A DNA stretch of 14,058 nt from Gemmatimonadota bacterium (GCA_012027055.1 VEPF01000117.1:4256-18313), one strand, 5' to 3'; counted from the stretch's first letter, positions 6,561-13,966 are shown. Notes: a model not told the origin generated them from the sequence alone. Numbers and translations: made by a program.

Positions 6561-7606
6561 ATGATTCGGTACCGGATTTCGAGTCGTCTTCGCAGAAATG
6601 CGGTGCTGCCGCTGCTCGCGCTCGGCTGCCTGTCGGCGGCCGCGTGCGATCGGGAGCTGCTCGATCCCGCCCTGCGGGATGGGGACGAGGCGGCGCTGCT
6701 GCGCGCGGCCGGACTGGGCCGACCGGAGAGCCGCTATACCCTGCCGGGCATGGTGCTCGAAGCCAGGCGCGAGCTCGATCGGACCGACGGGGTTCCCACC
6801 GCTCGGCAGCTGCTCGAGGTCATTGGCCAGGAACAGGCCGCGGCGCTGGCAGCCGCGCAGGCGGGTGATGCTGCAGCCGCGGCCGCGGCGCAGGAAGCGC
6901 TCCGCCAGGCCGAGCTGGCCATGGTCGTGGAAGTGCTGGGCGAGTCGGGCGCGGCAGCGGCGAGAGCCAGGCGCTCGACTCGGCCGCAGTCCGGCACCGG
7001 GACATCGCTCCGCTCCGCGCCGGGCAGGCCGACATCGGGTCGGCTCTCGAGGCGGCGCGTGCCCGCCTCGTGCAGGGAGAGACCGTCGCGGCCATCGACC
7101 TGAGCACCCGTGCGGCCGAACAGCTGGTCGCACTGCGCCGGGGGATCCTGGACCTGGATCGGGTTCGGGCCTTGCCGGAACTGTTCGCCCGGGCGGAACT
7201 GGTGCTGGCCAGCGCCGATGGCGATCTCCCTGCGGGCGCCGCTCTGCTCCGCGAGCATGCGGTGCTCAAGGAAGCGGCCGACGCAGCGGTCGCGGGCGGC
7301 GACCGGGCGCGCGCTCACGCCGCGCTCACCGCGGTTCGGGAATCCGAGCTGCGCATCACGCTCGAGGCCCTGGGACCCGGCACGGCCGCCAGCATAGTGG
7401 CTGATGTCGGCCGGGCCATAGGGGACCTGAAGGGCAGCGCCCCAGCCGCGGAGCCGCGCCTCAGGCGCATGCTCAAGGCCGCCTCGGATCTTCACTACCG
7501 GGCCAGCTCGGCCCTCCGGGCCGGCGATGGGATCGCCGCGCTCGACCTGGCCAGCTATGCCGCCGGACTTGTCAACGCGTTCCGGCTCGCCACCGCCCGC
7601 TTCTGA
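6561..7606 (+). pseudogene. Two-fold repeat lipoprotein gene broken by a one-base frame shift
   Basis: The ATG at 6561, after a G-rich ribosome site (6553-6557), opens a lipoprotein-like signal (LPLLALGC23 or SAAAC29 could be lipidated). This frame encodes a helical Ala/Leu/Arg-rich protein until about 6959, then becomes unprotein-like and stops at 7103. Sensible sequence resumes in the -1 frame at 6962 (ESQALDSAAVRHRD) and runs to TGA at 7604-7606. Restoring one base at about 6960 gives a continuous 348-aa protein. The composite has an internal duplication. Residues about 80-133 align without gaps to the second half at roughly 40 percent identity (PTARQLLEV... with PAGAALLRE...; shared AGD/GGD, EL and LG positions). 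ARLVQGETVAAIDLSTRAA aligns with SALRAGDGIAALDLASYAA. The second copy is continuous across the place where the first breaks, so an indel is the best explanation: either sequencing error or true mutation. Function unknown. Confidence 0.78.
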
Positions 7607-7628
7607 CCCGTTCCCGATAGACGTCCAC

Positions 7629-8330
7629 TCAACGCGAAGGCACCGTGTCCGGCGGTGTCCGCCGCCCCACGTCGATAGCCGCCGGCCGGGGTCGTGGCGG
7701 CGTGTCCAGCGGCGCCGGCCGCACCGCGGCGGCACGCGGGCTGGTGGGCCGCTCGCGCAACATGGTCTCCAATTGCACGGCCCGCTGCAGATGGGCGCTG
7801 ATGGTCGGGCGCACGGCCTTCGCGTACCGGGCGAGCAACTCCTGGCGCGGGCCCCTCAGGACGGCGCTGTCCAGCGCCCCCAGGAAGAGCGTGTTCAGTT
7901 TCGATTCCTGCTGCAGCGCCGTCAGGTCGGCCGCACCGTAGGCCTGCTGCCCCAGCACCAGCTGGGCATCCTGCGCGGCTGCCCGCATGCGTTCTCCGGT
8001 CGGGTGTGGCTCCGGCGCGAGCTGCAGGCTGTCGGCGATCAGCCTGAGCTCCTCCTGCAGCGCCACGTGGTCCGCGCGCACCACGTTGAGGTAGCGCCTC
8101 ACCTCGGGCGCGGCGACGGTCGCAGGGATGTTCCCCGCCACTTCCGCACCGGCGCCGCTCATGGCCATCAGTACATCCAGCGCCTGGTTGTCGGAGAGCT
8201 GTGGCTCCTCGGGAGCAGCCGCGGCACTGTCCGCTCCGGGCCGGTCGGCCGCCTCCTTGCCACCCCGTCCACACGCTCCGGCCAGCACCAGGCCCAGCAG
8301 TATCGCGATCCCGTTGTTGCGTGCCGCCAT
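7629..8330 (-). CDS. DUF4142-type lipoprotein
   Basis: The ATG at 8330 (233 aa) is preceded on the minus strand by GGAGGG at a suitable distance and gives a lipoprotein signal ending LAGAC with Cys20; the longer frame from 8429 adds only unlikely residues. Residues about 45-190 have the order of helices seen in DUF4142 (a ferritin-like four-helix family of secreted bacterial proteins): LSDNQALDVLMAMSGAGAEV, then PEVRRYLNVVRADHVALQEE, a Leu/Gln-rich central helix pair, and RPTISAHLQRAVQLE near the end. The last roughly 40 residues are a Pro/Arg tail. No metal-binding pattern stands out. Family members are often stress-linked in annotation, but the biochemical role is not established. It converges on the frame-broken lipoprotein with only 22 nt between stops and no visible terminator. 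Family assignment is from pattern recognition and is moderately sure. Confidence 0.78.
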   Translation of the reverse strand: MAARNNGIAILLGLVLAGACGRGGKEAADRPGADSAAAAPEEPQLSDNQALDVLMAMSGAGAEVAGNIPATVAAPEVRRYLNVVRADHVALQEELRLIADSLQLAPEPHPTGERMRAAAQDAQLVLGQQAYGAADLTALQQESKLNTLFLGALDSAVLRGPRQELLARYAKAVRPTISAHLQRAVQLETMLRERPTSPRAAAVRPAPLDTPPRPRPAAIDVGRRTPPDTVPSR

Positions 8331-8648
8331 CTCCGGCCCTCCGCTCGGGGAATTGCAGCCAATCGACCGGTCGGCGGGCCACCCGGCAAGGGGCGTGCGA
8401 CGTCGCCCATCCGCCGTCCCGCGTGCCACCGGGATCGGGCGGACGGAAAGCCCGACCGACCCTCCTCGGGCGCGGCTCTGCGCGCCCTTGCCCGCACCTC
8501 CGGAATTCCGCTATACTCGGCCCCCAGGCCGCGTTGCGCCCGCAACTCGTACGGGGGCTGGCGTCCCGATCGCATGACGGGGGCCGGCCCCTTGGCTTGA
8601 GTCCGGATCACGGATGCCCGAAGAAATCGCTCGTAACCTGTGAGGACC
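8331..8648. other. Divergent intergenic region and pepA leader
   Basis: This 318-bp stretch lies between the minus-strand DUF4142 gene and pepA and holds the pepA promoter (separate entry). The predicted leader from about 8524 carries two small structures: a 5-bp stem GTTGC-GCCC-GCAAC (8533-8546) and the 12-bp palindrome GGGGCCGGCCCC (8580-8591). It also contains two tiny ORFs: 8574-8600 (7-8 codons) and 8614-8643 (MPEEIARNL), the latter ending 5 nt before pepA. I do not recognise a riboswitch. No clear minus-strand promoter was found for the DUF4142 gene. Confidence 0.5.
8488..8517 (+). promoter_or_regulatory. Sigma70-like promoter of pepA
   Basis: TTGCCC (8488-8493) and TATACT (8512-8517) are separated by 18 bp. 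The -10 matches consensus at 5 of 6 positions and the -35 at 4 of 6, and TATACT stands out in strongly GC-rich surroundings. Transcription would start near 8524, giving a leader of about 125 nt to pepA. Confidence 0.55.
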
Positions 8649-10172
8649 ATGGCCGAGCCGACCATCACCGCTGCCCGGATTGCCGCGGACCAGCTCGCGA
8701 CGCCGCTGCTGGTGCTGCCCGGCTTCGAAGGCGAAGGCGAGCCCACGGGCTTCGTCGCCGCGATCGATGCCCGCTGCGGGGGCGCGCTCGGCCGGGTGGT
8801 GCAGAGCGGTGACTTCGGAGGCCGCCCGGAGGAAGCGCTGGTGCTCTACCCGGCGGACCCGCGGGAGGGCATCCAGCGCGTCCTGCTGGTAGGCGCGGGC
8901 AAACGCGCGGAGTACAACGTCACCCGCCTGCGTCGCGCGGTCGGCACGGCCGTGCGCGTGGCCGAGCGCATGGGCATCGCCGAGTTGGACATCTCGCTCG
9001 GACCGCTCCCACGCGCCAGCGAGGCGGAGGATGCCTTTGAGGCAGGCGTCGCGGCCACGGAGGCCGCGCTGCTGGCCGCCTGGGACTTCCGCGAGCTCAA
9101 GAGCACCGCAGCGGACGCACCGCGGGCCACGCTCACGCGCGTCGGCCTGCTCGCGCCCGAGGACCGCGAGGCCGGTGAGTTCCAGCGCGCGGTCGCACAC
9201 GGTAGCATCACGGCCCGCGCCGCGAACCTCGCGCGGGAGTTGCAGACCCGGCCGGGCAACCAGGTCACGCCTGCATATCTCGGTGAGCGCGCGGCGGAAA
9301 TGGGCCGCGAGCTGGGCCTCGAGGTGACCGTGCTGGATCGGGCTGCCATCGAGCGCGAAGGCATGAAGGCGTTGCTGGCCGTGGCCAGCGGCTCGGCCCA
9401 GGAGCCGCGCTTCATCGTCATCGAGTACCACGGTGGAACCGTCGGCGCCGCGCCGGTGGTACTGGTGGGGAAAGGAGTCACCTTCGACTCCGGTGGCATC
9501 TCCATCAAACCGGCCGAGCGTATGGAAGACATGAAGTACGACATGTCCGGCGCAGCGGCAGTGCTGGGCGCCCTGCGCGGCATTGCCGAGCTGCGCCTGC
9601 CCATCAACGTGGTGGGCGTGGTGCCGGCGGCCGAGAACCTGCCGTCGGGCACTGCCTACAAGCCGGGTGACGTGATCGGTTCTCACCTCGGCAAGCACAT
9701 CGAGATCGTCAACACCGACGCCGAAGGCCGGCTCATCCTGGCCGATGCGCTCTCCTACGTGCGCCGCTACCACCCGGCCGCCGTGGTGAATGCCGCCACG
9801 CTGACGGGCGCCTGCGTGATCGCGCTCGGCCACCACGCCATTGGCCTGATGGGCAATGACACCGGCCTGATGGAAGAGGTGCAGTCCGCCGGCGCGCGGG
9901 TTGGCGAACGCTGCTGGCCCATGCCGCTCTGGGATGAGTACCGGCCCCAGCTCGACAGCAACGTCGCCGATCTCAAGAACGCGGGCGGCCGTCCGGCCGG
10001 CGCCATCACGGCCGGGTGGTTCCTCAAGGAGTTCGTGGACTATCCCTGGGTGCACCTCGACATCGCGGGCACCGCCTACACCGATGAAGCCGCGCCCTAC
10101 CTGCGCAAAGGCGCCACCGGCGTGCCCACGCGTCTCTTCATCGAGTGGGTGAGGGCACGCGCCGAGGCATGA
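8649..10172 (+). CDS. pepA: Leucyl aminopeptidase (M17 family)
   Basis: Cytosolic dizinc/manganese leucine aminopeptidase that releases N-terminal residues from peptides; 507 aa, close to the family's usual length of about 500. The ATG at 8649 is preferred to GTG 8640 because AGGA at 8643-8646 precedes it, although closely. The N-terminal macro-like M17_N domain spans about 15-165. The catalytic domain shows every expected residue: Lys275, Asp280 and Lys287 in LVGKGVTFDSGGISIKP, Asp298 in MKYDMSGAAA, and Asp357, Glu359 and Arg361 in NTDAEGRL, the family signature. These all sit five residues after the equivalent positions of E. coli PepA as I recall them. No signal peptide is seen. The stop overlaps the next start (ATGA), so the outer-membrane protein gene is translationally coupled to it. 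Family members in E. coli also bind DNA; nothing here tests that. Confidence 0.97.
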   Translation: MAEPTITAARIAADQLATPLLVLPGFEGEGEPTGFVAAIDARCGGALGRVVQSGDFGGRPEEALVLYPADPREGIQRVLLVGAGKRAEYNVTRLRRAVGTAVRVAERMGIAELDISLGPLPRASEAEDAFEAGVAATEAALLAAWDFRELKSTAADAPRATLTRVGLLAPEDREAGEFQRAVAHGSITARAANLARELQTRPGNQVTPAYLGERAAEMGRELGLEVTVLDRAAIEREGMKALLAVASGSAQEPRFIVIEYHGGTVGAAPVVLVGKGVTFDSGGISIKPAERMEDMKYDMSGAAAVLGALRGIAELRLPINVVGVVPAAENLPSGTAYKPGDVIGSHLGKHIEIVNTDAEGRLILADALSYVRRYHPAAVVNAATLTGACVIALGHHAIGLMGNDTGLMEEVQSAGARVGERCWPMPLWDEYRPQLDSNVADLKNAGGRPAGAITAGWFLKEFVDYPWVHLDIAGTAYTDEAAPYLRKGATGVPTRLFIEWVRARAEA

Positions 10173-12061
10173 AACTCCTGCTCCGTCTCGCCCTGTCCCT
10201 GCTCCTCGTGCCGCTGTTCGCGGGCACCGCGGCGGGGCAGGAGCCACCCCGCCGTCCGGTGCGCGACACCCTCGCCCAGCGGGATACGCTCGCGCAGCCC
10301 GACACGGTCGCCGTCGATACCGCCGGGGCCGTTCCCGACTCGCTGCAGCAGGCGGCTGACACCACGCCGCCCCCCCGCTTCAGCGCCATCATGGGGGATC
10401 CCGCCCCGCCGGTGGCCGCGACCGGGTTCTACTGGGACCGGGATGCCCTGTTGCGGGAAGCCGCCCTCACCCTGGGTGATCTGCTCGAGCACCTCCCCGG
10501 CATGACGGTGCTCCGGGCCGGGCTCTTCCAGCAGCCGGAAGCGTCCACCGCCTTCGGTCTCACGCGCGGCCGGATCGAAGTGGTACTGGACGGCTTCGTG
10601 CTCGACCCGCTCACCACCTCCACGCTCGACCTGGCCACGATCGAGCTGGCGCAGCTCTCCGAGCTGCGCGTGGAGCGGCGCCTGGATCTGATCCGCATCC
10701 ACCTCACCACCGTCGAGGCGCTGCACGGCGTACCCTATTCGCGTATCGAAGCCGGCACCGGCGAGCCCAGCGGCAGCGTGCTGCGCGGCATCTTCACCGC
10801 GCCCCGCTTCCTGCTCGGCCCGTTCGCCTTCGCGATCGACCGCGTGGATGGCACCGGCCGCGATGGCGCCGAGCCCGCCGACGCCTTCGGTGGCTGGGCC
10901 AAATGGGGGTGGTTCCCAACTCCGGACCGCGCCATTCAGGTCGAGTATCAGCAGAGCCGGCTGCGCCGGAAGGCCGGTGTGCCCTGGGTCGGGGAGCAGT
11001 CCCGCAGCGACCTGGTGGTGCGCGCGCGCAATCGCCTCTTCGAAGGCGTGTCCGCGGAGCTGTTCGCCGGACGAAGCAGCCTAGGTCAGCCGGCCGCCGA
11101 CAGCCTCGGTGCCGATTCGGCCGTGAGCCTGCAGCGCTCCGTCTGGCAGTACGGCGGGCGCGCCACTCTGCGCCGGGGGTTCGCGTGGCTCGATGCCGAC
11201 CTGCGCTTCCGGGACTCGCCCGCCTTGCCTCGGCGGCAGCTCGACGTGGGCGCCGGCCTCGAGTTCGGCCCCCTCGTGCACCTCGCCGGCAATGTCACGT
11301 CCGCCGCCTGGCGCACCGGCGCCAGCGCCCTCGCCTACGACGCGCGCGCCCAGATCGGTCCGGTCGCCGGCTTATCCGCTTTCGTGGAGTACGCCGATGG
11401 CGAGCGCGGCGCTCCCATCTGGGCGGACTCCGCCGGCCACAGCACCCTCGAATCGCATGTGCTGGAGACCCGCTCCGGCATGCGCGCGGGCCTGAGCGTC
11501 CAGCGGTTCGGGATCGAGGCGACCGGCGCCCTCGTCAGGACGGAGGCGGATTCGGCCGCGCCGTTCGGGCTCCCCTTCGACAGCGCCTACGGCCGCAGCT
11601 GGAACTCCAGCCCGGCGCAGGGCATCGAGGTTTTCGGGCGCGTGCCGCTCTGGCCGCGCGGCCTCAGCATCACCGGCAATTTCAACTACTGGGACAAGAT
11701 CGGGCTGCTGCTCTATCTGCCCAGCCGCAGCTGGCGCCTCGCCCTCGAGCTGCACTCGCTGCCACTGCCCAGCAAGAACCTGGAGATTCTCGGCCGCCTC
11801 GAGCACCAGCGCCGGGAGGTCATGCTCGAGCGTAACCCGGAATCGATCGGGGTGCAGGACCCGACCGATCCCGCCGACCCCTACTCGCAGATGCCGATCC
11901 GCAACCTGCTCAACGGCTACCTCCAGATCCGGGTGATCGACGTGCGGGCCTTCATCCACTACTACGATCTGCTCGGAGAAGGCCGGAAGGACCTCCCGAA
12001 TCGGGAGGCAGTGCGGGGCCCCCGCATCCTCTACGGCGTCAAGTGGCAGTTGTTCAACTGA
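10169..12061 (+). CDS. Outer-membrane protein with a TonB-receptor-type plug domain
   Basis: 630 aa from an ATG that overlaps the pepA stop by 4 nt. Residues 1-23 are a Sec signal (MKLLLRLALSLLLVPLF, cleavage after AAG). Residues 24-85 are a Pro/Asp/Thr linker with repeated RDTLAQ units. Residues about 92-182 resemble a TonB-dependent receptor plug: LGDLLEHLPGMTVLRAG, then RGRIEVVLDGFVLDP, then ELSELRVER... RIHLTT. The usual plug motif ending in GP and the (G)VINI(I/V)T strand are altered, and I see no clear TonB box. From about 190 to the end, alternating hydrophobic/polar strands with aromatic girdles (GGWAKWGWFPTPDRAIQVEY, SITGNFNYWDKIGLLLYLPS) and a C-terminal strand ending GVKWQLFN indicate a beta barrel. 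At about 440 residues the barrel is shorter than most 22-strand receptors. Substrate unknown; coupling to pepA hints at a peptide link, but weakly. Confidence 0.8.
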   Translation: MKLLLRLALSLLLVPLFAGTAAGQEPPRRPVRDTLAQRDTLAQPDTVAVDTAGAVPDSLQQAADTTPPPRFSAIMGDPAPPVAATGFYWDRDALLREAALTLGDLLEHLPGMTVLRAGLFQQPEASTAFGLTRGRIEVVLDGFVLDPLTTSTLDLATIELAQLSELRVERRLDLIRIHLTTVEALHGVPYSRIEAGTGEPSGSVLRGIFTAPRFLLGPFAFAIDRVDGTGRDGAEPADAFGGWAKWGWFPTPDRAIQVEYQQSRLRRKAGVPWVGEQSRSDLVVRARNRLFEGVSAELFAGRSSLGQPAADSLGADSAVSLQRSVWQYGGRATLRRGFAWLDADLRFRDSPALPRRQLDVGAGLEFGPLVHLAGNVTSAAWRTGASALAYDARAQIGPVAGLSAFVEYADGERGAPIWADSAGHSTLESHVLETRSGMRAGLSVQRFGIEATGALVRTEADSAAPFGLPFDSAYGRSWNSSPAQGIEVFGRVPLWPRGLSITGNFNYWDKIGLLLYLPSRSWRLALELHSLPLPSKNLEILGRLEHQRREVMLERNPESIGVQDPTDPADPYSQMPIRNLLNGYLQIRVIDVRAFIHYYDLLGEGRKDLPNREAVRGPRILYGVKWQLFN

Positions 12062-12071
12062 CTGCAGAGCC

Positions 12072-12141
12072 AAGGGCCAAGGGCCAAGCGCCAAGAAGTG
12101 ATGAGTCGTGGCGCTTGGTGCTTGGCCCTTGGCCCTTTTCT
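12072..12141 (+). terminator. Long hairpin terminator made of heptamer repeats
   Basis: Bases 12072-12095 pair with 12114-12137 in a 24-bp stem with one G-T wobble and an 18-nt loop, followed by TTTTC. The outer 18 bp are perfect. Both arms are built from 7-nt units (AAGGGCC repeated on the left, GGCCCTT on the right), unlike a usual short terminator. It closes the pepA-plug protein unit before yicC. Confidence 0.75.
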
Positions 12142-12175
12142 CTCTCCTTGGACCTTCACCCTTCACCTTGTAGCT
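12072..12175. repeat. Imperfect heptamer repeat tract
   Basis: On the plus strand the right half reads in 7-nt steps GGCGCTT, GGTGCTT, GGCCCTT, GGCCCTT, and after a short break GGACCTT, CACCCTT, then CACCTTGTAGCTT. The left arm holds the complementary units AAGGGCC, AAGGGCC, AAGCGCC. The units share a CTT (or AAG) end with variable first bases. The tract fills nearly the whole 121-bp gap between the outer-membrane protein gene and yicC, so it also forms the yicC leader. Confidence 0.7.
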
Positions 12176-12182
12176 TCAAGAC

Positions 12183-13079
12183 ATGATCCGCAGCATGACG
12201 GGCTACGGCGAGGCGGAGCTCGACACGCCTCTGGGCCGACTCCGCGCCGAGGTAAGGTCCGTCAACCACCGCTATTTCAGCGCCAACCTGCGCCTCGCTC
12301 GGCGACTCGAGCGCTACGAGCCCCTGGTTCGGGAGTGGCTGCGGGGCGTGCTGCCGCGCGGAGCGGTGAGCTTCACCCTGCGCCTGGAGATGCCCGGCGT
12401 CGAAACCGGCGCGCCCGGTCCTGCACTCCAGGTCGACGCGGCCCGCGCGGCCCGCTATCTCGCGGCGCTCAGGGCCCTGCAGCAGGAACTGCAGCTCCCC
12501 GGGGAGATCGACATCGCCCTCCTGAGCCGTTTCGGCGACCTGATCTCGCCCGTGGACGAGGAGGGCGCCGCCCCGGTGCCTGCGGAGCTGGTGGAACGAG
12601 TGACCCTGGCCGCTGCGCGCTCTGCCGTGGCCATGCGGAGCCAGGAAGGCCAGCGGCTGGCAACGGACCTCGACGGCCGTCTGCGGGCCATCGAGGCCGC
12701 GCTCGATCGGATCGTCGAGCGGGCTCCGGCCCGCCTGGTCGTCGAGCGGGACCGCATCCGCCGCGTGGTCTCCGAGCTGCTGGCGGGCATACCGCTGGAC
12801 GAGGACCGCGTCACGCGCGAAGTGGCGTTCCTCGCCGAGCGCTGGGACGTGAGCGAAGAACTGGTGCGGCTCCGCTCCCATATCGAGCTGTTCCGCGTCA
12901 CCATGCAGTCCGCGACCGAAGAGCCGGTCGGCAAGCGGCTCAGCTTCCTGAGCCAGGAGATGAATCGCGAGGCGAACACCATCGGGTCCAAGGCCAATGA
13001 CGCGCTCATCGAGCACCAGGTGATCGCGATCAAGGACGAGGTCGAACGCCTGCGCGAGCAGATCGAAAACGTCGAGTGA
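12183..13079 (+). CDS. yicC: YicC/YloC-family endoribonuclease
   Basis: 298 aa, near the usual length (about 290). The start at 12183 gives the hallmark N-terminus MIRSMTGYGEAE, although no strong Shine-Dalgarno is present. The YicC-like N-terminal domain spans about 1-155 (EVRSVNHRYFSANLRL at 23-38). The C-terminal DUF1732 domain spans about 213-298, with EVAFLAERWDVSEELVRLRS, GKRLSFLSQEMNREANTIGS and a closing IKDEVERLREQIENVE. Family members are endoribonucleases: E. coli YicC acts in small-RNA decay with PNPase, and Bacillus YloC cuts RNA. It overlaps gmk by 4 nt (GTGA), the widespread yicC-gmk-rpoZ arrangement. The Bacillus cluster has remA between yloC and gmk; here there is no room for it. 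The call is secure. Confidence 0.95.
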   Translation: MIRSMTGYGEAELDTPLGRLRAEVRSVNHRYFSANLRLARRLERYEPLVREWLRGVLPRGAVSFTLRLEMPGVETGAPGPALQVDAARAARYLAALRALQQELQLPGEIDIALLSRFGDLISPVDEEGAAPVPAELVERVTLAAARSAVAMRSQEGQRLATDLDGRLRAIEAALDRIVERAPARLVVERDRIRRVVSELLAGIPLDEDRVTREVAFLAERWDVSEELVRLRSHIELFRVTMQSATEEPVGKRLSFLSQEMNREANTIGSKANDALIEHQVIAIKDEVERLREQIENVE

Positions 13080-13723
13080 CCCACGCCCGCGCATTCCCCA
13101 TCGTGATCGCCGCCCCGAGCGGGGCAGGGAAAACGTCCCTGGCCCAGGAACTGGTGCGGCGGCACGACGACGTCGTCTTCTCGATTTCCGCCACTACCCG
13201 GGCACCCCGGCTGGGTGAACGCGACGGGATTGATTACTTTTTCATCGACGAGACCGAGTTCACGCGCCTGATCGAAGCCGATGAGCTGGTCGAATGGGCG
13301 ACGGTACACGGGTGCCGCTACGGGACCCTGCGGCGGGAAGTGGCCGCCGCCTTCGCCCTCGGTCGGACCGTGGTGCTGGACATCGATGTGCAGGGAGCGC
13401 GCCAGGTGCGGCAGCGCATGCCGGAAGCCGTCCTGGCGTTCGTCTTGCCGCCGTCCGGCGCGGAGCTGATCCGGCGCCTGGAGGGCCGCGCCACCGAGAG
13501 CGCAGCGCAGCGCGCGTCGCGGCTGGCCGCGGCGGCCGGGGAGCTGAGCGCCCTCGAGGAATTCGATTATGTGGTGGTGAACGACGACTTCGATGCCGCC
13601 GTCGCCGCCCTGGAAGCGATCATCACCGCCGAGTCCTGCCGCGTTGCGCGGCATGCCGGGCTGCGCCAGACGGCAGCCGAGCTGGCGGCGGAACTGCGGC
13701 AACTCATTCAAAGGAGCCGGTAA
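13076..13723 (+). CDS. gmk: Guanylate kinase
   Basis: Guanylate kinase (GMP + ATP to GDP + ADP), 215 aa. The GTG start at 13076 overlaps the yicC stop by 4 nt, implying translational coupling. The P-loop is APSGAGKTS (13-21), with Ala in the first position as in E. coli. The GMP-binding region follows: SISATTRAPRLGERDGIDYF (36-55) with the Arg pair, and then HGCRYGT (78-84), where the usual GNYYG reads GCRYG but the phosphate-binding Tyr and the Thr are kept. LDIDVQGARQVR (101-112) is the core strand and helix after the NMP domain. RRLEGRATES (133-142) is the LID region. All key elements are present, so an active enzyme is expected. Confidence 0.96.
   Translation: MTHARAFPIVIAAPSGAGKTSLAQELVRRHDDVVFSISATTRAPRLGERDGIDYFFIDETEFTRLIEADELVEWATVHGCRYGTLRREVAAAFALGRTVVLDIDVQGARQVRQRMPEAVLAFVLPPSGAELIRRLEGRATESAAQRASRLAAAAGELSALEEFDYVVVNDDFDAAVAALEAIITAESCRVARHAGLRQTAAELAAELRQLIQRSR
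13711..13716 (+). promoter_or_regulatory. Shine-Dalgarno site of rpoZ
   Basis: AAGGAG lies 6 nt before the rpoZ ATG, inside the end of gmk. It is one of the clearest ribosome sites in the window and fixes the rpoZ start, allowing initiation independent of gmk coupling. Confidence 0.85.
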
Positions 13724-13938
13724 TGCGGGTGTTCACCCCTGCGGAAGTGGCAGCAAGGTCGGGCAGCAAGTACCTCGGTGTGCTGGTGGCTGCGCGCTAT
13801 GGCCGCGAGCTCAATGCGCTCCCCCGGGAGGCCGTGCCGGCAGGCCTGGAGAAGAAGCTCACCACCCGCTCGCTGGAGGCACTGGCCGCCAACGAGATCG
13901 AGTTCAACCTGGTGAAGCATCGGCGCAGCGGCGCCTGA
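13723..13938 (+). CDS. rpoZ: RNA polymerase omega subunit
   Basis: 71-aa omega subunit, which helps assemble RNA polymerase by binding beta-prime. It starts at the ATG at 13723, sharing one base with the gmk stop (TAATG), after a strong AAGGAG. The sequence MRVFTPAEVAARSGSKYLGV, then LVAARYGRELNALPR, and KLTTRSLEALAANEIEFNLV has the omega order: the N-terminal helix, the invariant VAARYGRELN-type helix, and the K-x-(T/V)-x-x-x-AL-x-E-(I/L) helix. It is shorter than E. coli omega (about 91 aa), as in many non-proteobacterial forms. Position after gmk supports the call. Confidence 0.93.
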   Translation: MRVFTPAEVAARSGSKYLGVLVAARYGRELNALPREAVPAGLEKKLTTRSLEALAANEIEFNLVKHRRSGA

Positions 13939-13939
13939 C

Positions 13940-13966
13940 GTGGCCGGCGCCGCCGGCCGTTTCCGC
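13940..13966 (+). terminator. Weak GC hairpin after rpoZ
   Basis: GGCCGGC (13942-13948) pairs perfectly with GCCGGCC (13952-13958) around a 3-nt loop, followed by GTTTCC. The T run is poor, so it is at best an attenuator between rpoZ and the next gene. Confidence 0.25.

Noticed and set aside
6358..6564. A 68-codon GTG-started frame whose stop overlaps the lipoprotein ATG
   Set aside because: No ribosome site, unprotein-like composition and no motif; the overlap is probably chance.
6940..6970. Programmed -1 ribosomal frameshift
   Set aside because: The direction fits, but no X-XXY-YYZ slippery site or clear downstream pseudoknot was seen; an indel is simpler.
6734..7735. A 333-codon minus-strand frame opposite the repeat lipoprotein
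   Set aside because: It is uninterrupted, but composition is poor, and the plus-strand repeats align in a meaningful way that needs that strand to be coding.
8511..10247. A 578-codon open frame on the minus strand opposite pepA
   Set aside because: It mirrors pepA, whose motifs are unmistakable; long antisense frames are expected in DNA this GC-rich, and the product (His/Arg/Gly-rich) has no domain.
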